Of a DNA stretch of 64,000 nucleotides, positions 60,956-64,000 are shown piece after piece. Origin of the DNA: Halosimplex salinum. Lineage in GTDB: Archaea; Halobacteriota; Halobacteria; Halobacteriales; Haloarculaceae. Both the position numbers and the translations under genes were made by a program. The notes beneath the pieces were generated by a model. The model did no database searches. It saw only the letters and a program-made list of their open reading frames with translations, and was not told the origin of the DNA. Each line of letters opens with the position of its first letter. Position 1 is the first letter of the stretch. The DNA is taken from NCBI RefSeq assembly GCF_003730195.1, contig NZ_QWGG01000007.1:177330-241329 (forward strand). The letters run 5' to 3'.

Positions 60956-62218
60956 ATGGATACCAGGTCGCGCGACGCGCTGGCGGTGTTCGCCACCGGG
61001 GCGCTCCTCGGCGTCGTCGCGCTCGCCCACTACGCGGTCTCCCAGCCGGGGGCGTTCGGCCTCAACTACCGCGTCTACCACGTCGCCGCGGAGGCCGCCG
61101 CCACCGGCGGGGACTTCTACGCCGTCACCCCGTCCGACAGCGGCTTCCACTACCTTTACCCGCCCGCGACGGTGCTCGCCTTCCTTCCGTCTGCGCTCGC
61201 CGAGAGCTGGATTCCGGGGTACGTCGCTATCACGGCCCTCTCGATGCTGGCGACGGCCGTCGCGACGCGACTCCTCGCGGCATACGTCGAGTCGCTGGGC
61301 CATCGCGTGGGCCGCGTCGAGCGAGCACTCCTGTTCGCGTTCCTGTTCGCCTCCTCGCACTCCGCACCCTCGCTCGCCTACGGACAGGTGAATCACCTCC
61401 TCGTCGCCGCGCTCGTAGCGGGCCTGGTCTGGCTGGCGCGGGACCGCCAGCTACGAGCGGGGGCGGCGCTCGCCCTCCCAGCGTTCGTGAAGGTGTTTCC
61501 CGGTCTCGTCGGCCTCTGGCTCCTCCGCGAGCGAGCATGGCGGGCCATCGCCGCGGCGGTCGGGACCGCCGGCGCGCTGTTCGGCGTCGGACTCCTCGCC
61601 TTCGGCGTCGACACCACGCGGACCTACGTGACCGAGGCGCTCCTCCCGCGCCGTGAGGCAGCAGCGTTCGTCGGCGGTCTCGCGCCCGGACGGAGTTTCG
61701 TCACGCTCCGGCGCCCGCTCTCGGTCCTCTTCCCGAGTGCCGACCCGATATGGTACGCGATCGGTGCGGCGGCGCTGCTCGCGCCCGTCCTCGCCGCGCT
61801 CTACTGGCGTCTCGAGACGGTGACCGACCGACACGTCGCCGTCCACGGGACGCTCGTCGCCACGCTCCTCGCCGTCTCGTCGCTGCTGATCTACTACGCC
61901 TACGTCTCGTTTTCGCTCGTCGTCCTCCTGTACGACCTGCCCGCCGGCCGCGGCCGACGGCTGTTCGTCGCCGGCGCGCTCCTCGCGAACCTCTCGCTGG
62001 CGTTCGACACCCTCCGCGAGGCGCTTCGGTCGGCACCGCTCGAGCCCGCGACCAGACGGACCGTCCTCGACCTGCTGTTGCCCGTCTTCCGGTTCGGGAC
62101 GCCTGTGCTGTACGGGAGCCTGCTCACGCTCGCCGGCTGTCTCGTCTACCGCGTCGAGTCCGGGTCGCTGCCCCTGCCCGCTCCGGTCGGGGCGTCCCTC
62201 TCGGACGGCGAGTCGTGA
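60956..62218 (+). CDS. GT87-type membrane glycosyltransferase (polyprenol-sugar dependent)
   Basis: A 420-residue, roughly 10-helix protein. The start MDTRSRDALAVFATGAL is at the first helix. The first outer loop contains acidic and aromatic residues typical of the GT87 family (NYRVYHVAAEAAATGGDFYA, then HYLYPPATVLAFLPSAL); later LPAFVKVFPGLVGLWLLRER and a LAPGRSFVTLRRP loop. Members transfer sugars from polyprenyl phosphate on the outer face. It may build an envelope polysaccharide. Divergent from the GH5 gene, which is consistent with polysaccharide-related neighbours but not proof. Confidence 0.86.
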   Translation: MDTRSRDALAVFATGALLGVVALAHYAVSQPGAFGLNYRVYHVAAEAAATGGDFYAVTPSDSGFHYLYPPATVLAFLPSALAESWIPGYVAITALSMLATAVATRLLAAYVESLGHRVGRVERALLFAFLFASSHSAPSLAYGQVNHLLVAALVAGLVWLARDRQLRAGAALALPAFVKVFPGLVGLWLLRERAWRAIAAAVGTAGALFGVGLLAFGVDTTRTYVTEALLPRREAAAFVGGLAPGRSFVTLRRPLSVLFPSADPIWYAIGAAALLAPVLAALYWRLETVTDRHVAVHGTLVATLLAVSSLLIYYAYVSFSLVVLLYDLPAGRGRRLFVAGALLANLSLAFDTLREALRSAPLEPATRRTVLDLLLPVFRFGTPVLYGSLLTLAGCLVYRVESGSLPLPAPVGASLSDGES

Positions 62219-62219
62219 C

Positions 62220-62885
62220 TCACTCCGGTCGTTCGCCCCAGGCGAGTCCCAGGTAGCCGAGGCCGAACTCCTCGAAGCCGTGCTCGGGGCAGTTCGAGTA
62301 GACGGCGTCCCGCGCGGTCGTCACCCGCTGTTCCAGACTCGCTGTCGGTGAGATCCGCCCGTCACCGGGCGCGGCCAGTCGGACGAACGCCCGGAAGCCG
62401 AGGTTGAACGGCGCGGCGACGCGCCGCCGGGAGCGCCCCGCGTTCAGGAGTGCGATCCGCCCGCCCGGCGCGAGCGTGTCGATCCACCGCTCCACGGCGG
62501 GTCTCGGGTCGGCGAACATCCCGACGACGAACGTCGCGAGCACGGCATCGACGGGCCCCTCTACGGGTGGACGGCGCGCGTCGGCGCGGGCGAGGTGGAC
62601 GTTCTCCCAGCCGGCACGGTCGATACGCTCGCCGGCCCGGCGCAACATGCCGCGGGTGAGGTCGACGCCGACGATGCGACCCTCGGCACCGACGCGCTCC
62701 CGGAGATTCGAGAAGTTCGCACCGGTCCCACAGCCCATCTCGACGACGGTGTCGCCGGCCTCGAGGTCCAGCGCGTCGGCGGCCTGTTCGCGCCAGGACT
62801 CCACGCCGGGAGCGGTCGCCAGCCAGTCGTAGGCCCGGGCCCACCGGCCGTAGAAGGCCTGCGTGGCACCGACGTCGTTCGGCAT
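62220..62885 (-). CDS. Class I SAM-dependent methyltransferase (UbiE-like)
   Basis: A 221-residue methyltransferase with motif I VVEMGCGTGANFSNLRERVG (about 48-67), VGVDLTRGMLRRAGERI, LARADARRPPVEGPVDAVLA and LAPGGRIALLNAG. It starts FYGRWARAYDWLA, as in UbiE/menaquinone methylases. Its ATG directly follows the HTH-ThiN gene's TAG, with no gap, so the two are co-translated, an unexpected pair. Confidence 0.9.
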   Translation of the reverse strand: MPNDVGATQAFYGRWARAYDWLATAPGVESWREQAADALDLEAGDTVVEMGCGTGANFSNLRERVGAEGRIVGVDLTRGMLRRAGERIDRAGWENVHLARADARRPPVEGPVDAVLATFVVGMFADPRPAVERWIDTLAPGGRIALLNAGRSRRRVAAPFNLGFRAFVRLAAPGDGRISPTASLEQRVTTARDAVYSNCPEHGFEEFGLGYLGLAWGERPE

Positions 62886-63782
62886 CTACAGCTCCCTGAC
62901 GGCTCGCGCGGCGGTCGGCCCGTCGGCCGCCAGCACGTACACGATCGGTTCGACGCCGAACCCACCTGTCTGGTAGAGCACGTCGGCGTCGGGCGCTTCG
63001 GACAGCGCGTCGGCGATGGCCGATTCCAGGTCCGCTTCGGCGTCGAACTCGGCGGTGGTGTACCCCGCGTCGGTCAGCGTCTCGACGATATCGGGGTCGT
63101 AGCGGACGTTCAGCGCCGCGCGAGCGTCGCTCCCGCCGGCGCGGGCCGCCAGCAGGACGCTCGCGACGTGTTCGCTGACGCCGAACTCCGGGTCCCCCGG
63201 CACGGTGGTCGTCCCCTCCAGGTCGAGGATCCGACCGGGGACGGCGGCCACGTCCTCGATGCCCGCCGCGTCGGGCAGACACTCGACGAGGTTGGATCCC
63301 ACGGCGGGGATCTGGTCGGAGAACCCGTCCGTGTTCTCGAGGATCCGCACTCCGCGACGGAGCGAGGCGAGCACCTGCTCGGCCGCACGGACGTTGCTCT
63401 CGGGGTCGTGGATGGCGAAGCGGTCGTCGCCGTACTCCGCGAGTTCCGGCATCGCCTCCTCGTGGAGCTGGGAGAGCACGTCGCCCCGCTCCAGCTTGCG
63501 GACGAACACCTCCGTCTCCACGAGCGCCTGGACCGGGCTCATCTCGCCGCTGGCCAGCCCCTCCGCGAGTCGCTCGACCAGTTCGCGCAGGCGTCTGTCC
63601 GAGAGGAGCCGGTCGTTGCGCTCGACCTCGCCGTGGACGTACTTCGAGACGGCGCTCTGACTGATCCCGAGCAGGTTCGCCACCTCGCTCTGTGTCAGCC
63701 CCCGCTCGCGCAGCGCCTCGGCGAGCATCGAGCGAAAGGTCGGCAGGAACTCCTCGGCGACGAGTTCCTCGATGAACTTCAT
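62886..63782 (-). CDS. Second HTH-ThiN regulator
   Basis: A 298-residue paralogue of the thiR product: HTH GLTQSEVANLLGISQSAVSK at about 28-47, then a ThiN-like domain with DPEFGVSEHVASVLLAARAG and the end FGVEPIVYVLAADGPTAARA. Without the CxxC of thiR. It is coupled to the methyltransferase gene (TAGATG). There is no TATA-like box in the 66 bp before it, which suggests co-transcription with the repeated micro-ORFs and a gene beyond the window. The effector may be a thiamine phosphate or related compound; by family, not proven. Confidence 0.87.
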   Translation of the reverse strand: MKFIEELVAEEFLPTFRSMLAEALRERGLTQSEVANLLGISQSAVSKYVHGEVERNDRLLSDRRLRELVERLAEGLASGEMSPVQALVETEVFVRKLERGDVLSQLHEEAMPELAEYGDDRFAIHDPESNVRAAEQVLASLRRGVRILENTDGFSDQIPAVGSNLVECLPDAAGIEDVAAVPGRILDLEGTTTVPGDPEFGVSEHVASVLLAARAGGSDARAALNVRYDPDIVETLTDAGYTTAEFDAEADLESAIADALSEAPDADVLYQTGGFGVEPIVYVLAADGPTAARAVREL

Positions 63783-63848
63783 CGCCGTCCCCCCGGCGGC
63801 CGCGGCGTCGTGCGGTCGGCCCGGGCCGCGTTACCCCCCGTCATCGTC

Positions 63849-63917
63849 CTACTGGTCGCCCCCAAATTCCACATCGTTTCTCGACGACATTCCGACGACA
63901 CGCACGGCGGTCGTCAT
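63849..63917 (-). CDS. Tandem micro-ORF copy 1 (22 aa)
   Basis: It encodes MTTAVRVVGMSSRND plus VEFGGDQ and ends at TAG. It is the most diverged of the repeated units in DNA, with five differences from copy 2, all synonymous. Its start codon overlaps the stop of copy 2 (ATGA). It lies 66 bp upstream of the HTH-ThiN gene. Confidence 0.4.
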   Translation of the reverse strand: MTTAVRVVGMSSRNDVEFGGDQ

Positions 63918-64000
63918 TGGTCGCCTCCGAACTCCACGTCGTTTCTCGACGACATTCCGACGACACGCACGGCGGTCGTCATTGGTCGCCTCCGAACTCC
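63853..64000. repeat. 65-bp tandem repeat (over two copies, running out of the window)
   Basis: TGGTCGCC begins repeat units at 63853, 63918 and 63983. Units 1 and 2 differ at a handful of positions within the first 30 bp; the remaining part is identical. Spacing is exact and spacers are absent, so it is not CRISPR. Confidence 0.9.
63914..63982 (-). CDS. Tandem micro-ORF copy 2 (22 aa)
   Basis: The same 22-residue peptide as copy 1, ending at TGA, which overlaps the ATG of copy 1. Its own ATG overlaps the stop of a third copy (63979 onwards). It may equally be a duplicated C-terminus of a gene lying beyond the window. Confidence 0.4.
   Translation of the reverse strand: MTTAVRVVGMSSRNDVEFGGDQ

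Noticed and set aside
63853..64000. Tandem repeat as a CRISPR array
   Set aside because: Units are contiguous 65-bp copies with no unique spacers and no cas genes.
1..64000. tRNA, rRNA, 7S RNA or RNase P RNA genes
   Set aside because: No cloverleaf with a TTCGANNC arm or other RNA hallmark was found in the intergenic regions by eye; a covariance search would settle it.

Overview
The window is chromosomal DNA from a halophilic archaeon (class Halobacteria). The DNA is very GC-rich, the predicted proteins are strongly acidic, and most genes have a TATA-like box 25-30 nt before the start codon with no Shine-Dalgarno site, as expected for leaderless archaeal transcripts. Diagnostic genes are a halorhodopsin chloride pump, geranylgeranylglyceryl phosphate synthase (archaeal lipid), the tubulin-like protein CetZ, archaeal pantoate kinase and phosphopantothenate synthetase, Thi4, a Bat-type HTH protein and Tat-exported lipoproteins. 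The genus cannot be fixed from sequence alone.

Layout. 1-4 kb (minus): end of a DHDPS/KDG-aldolase-type gene, an enolase-superfamily dehydratase and ppsA. 4-11.8 kb: an exported membrane protein, a family-5 solute-binding protein whose domain order looks circularly permuted and which is coupled to a PAP2 membrane enzyme, then PhzF, CetZ and an AEC transporter. 11.8-17 kb (minus): chromosome-structure operon with a coiled-coil protein, smc, scpA and an arginine-tailed microprotein. 17-30 kb: two tandem paralogous lipoproteins, gatB, a MATE exporter, topA with a short upstream ORF, a Rieske protein and GGGP synthase. 30-35 kb: APC/Usp transporter with a TrkA-N partner and an Lrp regulator, then aspS. 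36-42 kb: truncated globin, halorhodopsin, a PIN/UPF0175 toxin-antitoxin pair and the coenzyme A genes. 42-52.5 kb: a double AAA ATPase with an unfamiliar N-domain, the hutUGIH histidine-degradation operon, and a divergent thiR/thi4 pair with palindromic operators. 52.5-64 kb: a stem-loop array, a beta-propeller lipoprotein, a SagB-type oxidoreductase, a patatin lipase, methyltransferases, a GH5 mannanase-like lipoprotein, a GT87-type membrane transferase and a second HTH-ThiN protein.

The most unusual signal is recurrent duplication of gene 3' ends. The last 63 bp of gatB and the last 106 bp of the Rieske gene are each repeated just downstream, separated by spacers (113 and 132 bp) that share a module containing a hairpin, the core TTTTTGGTCCAGATTTTT, and the end ACCCGAGGCGAAAAAGGTGG. 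A weaker 19-bp case follows aspS. The right edge of the window has a 65-bp tandem repeat encoding identical 22-residue peptides that overlap by ATGA. In all four places every substitution between copies is synonymous (10 of 10). This suggests the copies diverged as functional gene ends in separate lineages and were later brought together by recombination. Other notable points are a family of hairpins with an invariant 11-nt loop and covarying stems, and three identical-format 8-nt overlaps (ATGNNNTGA) in the hut operon.
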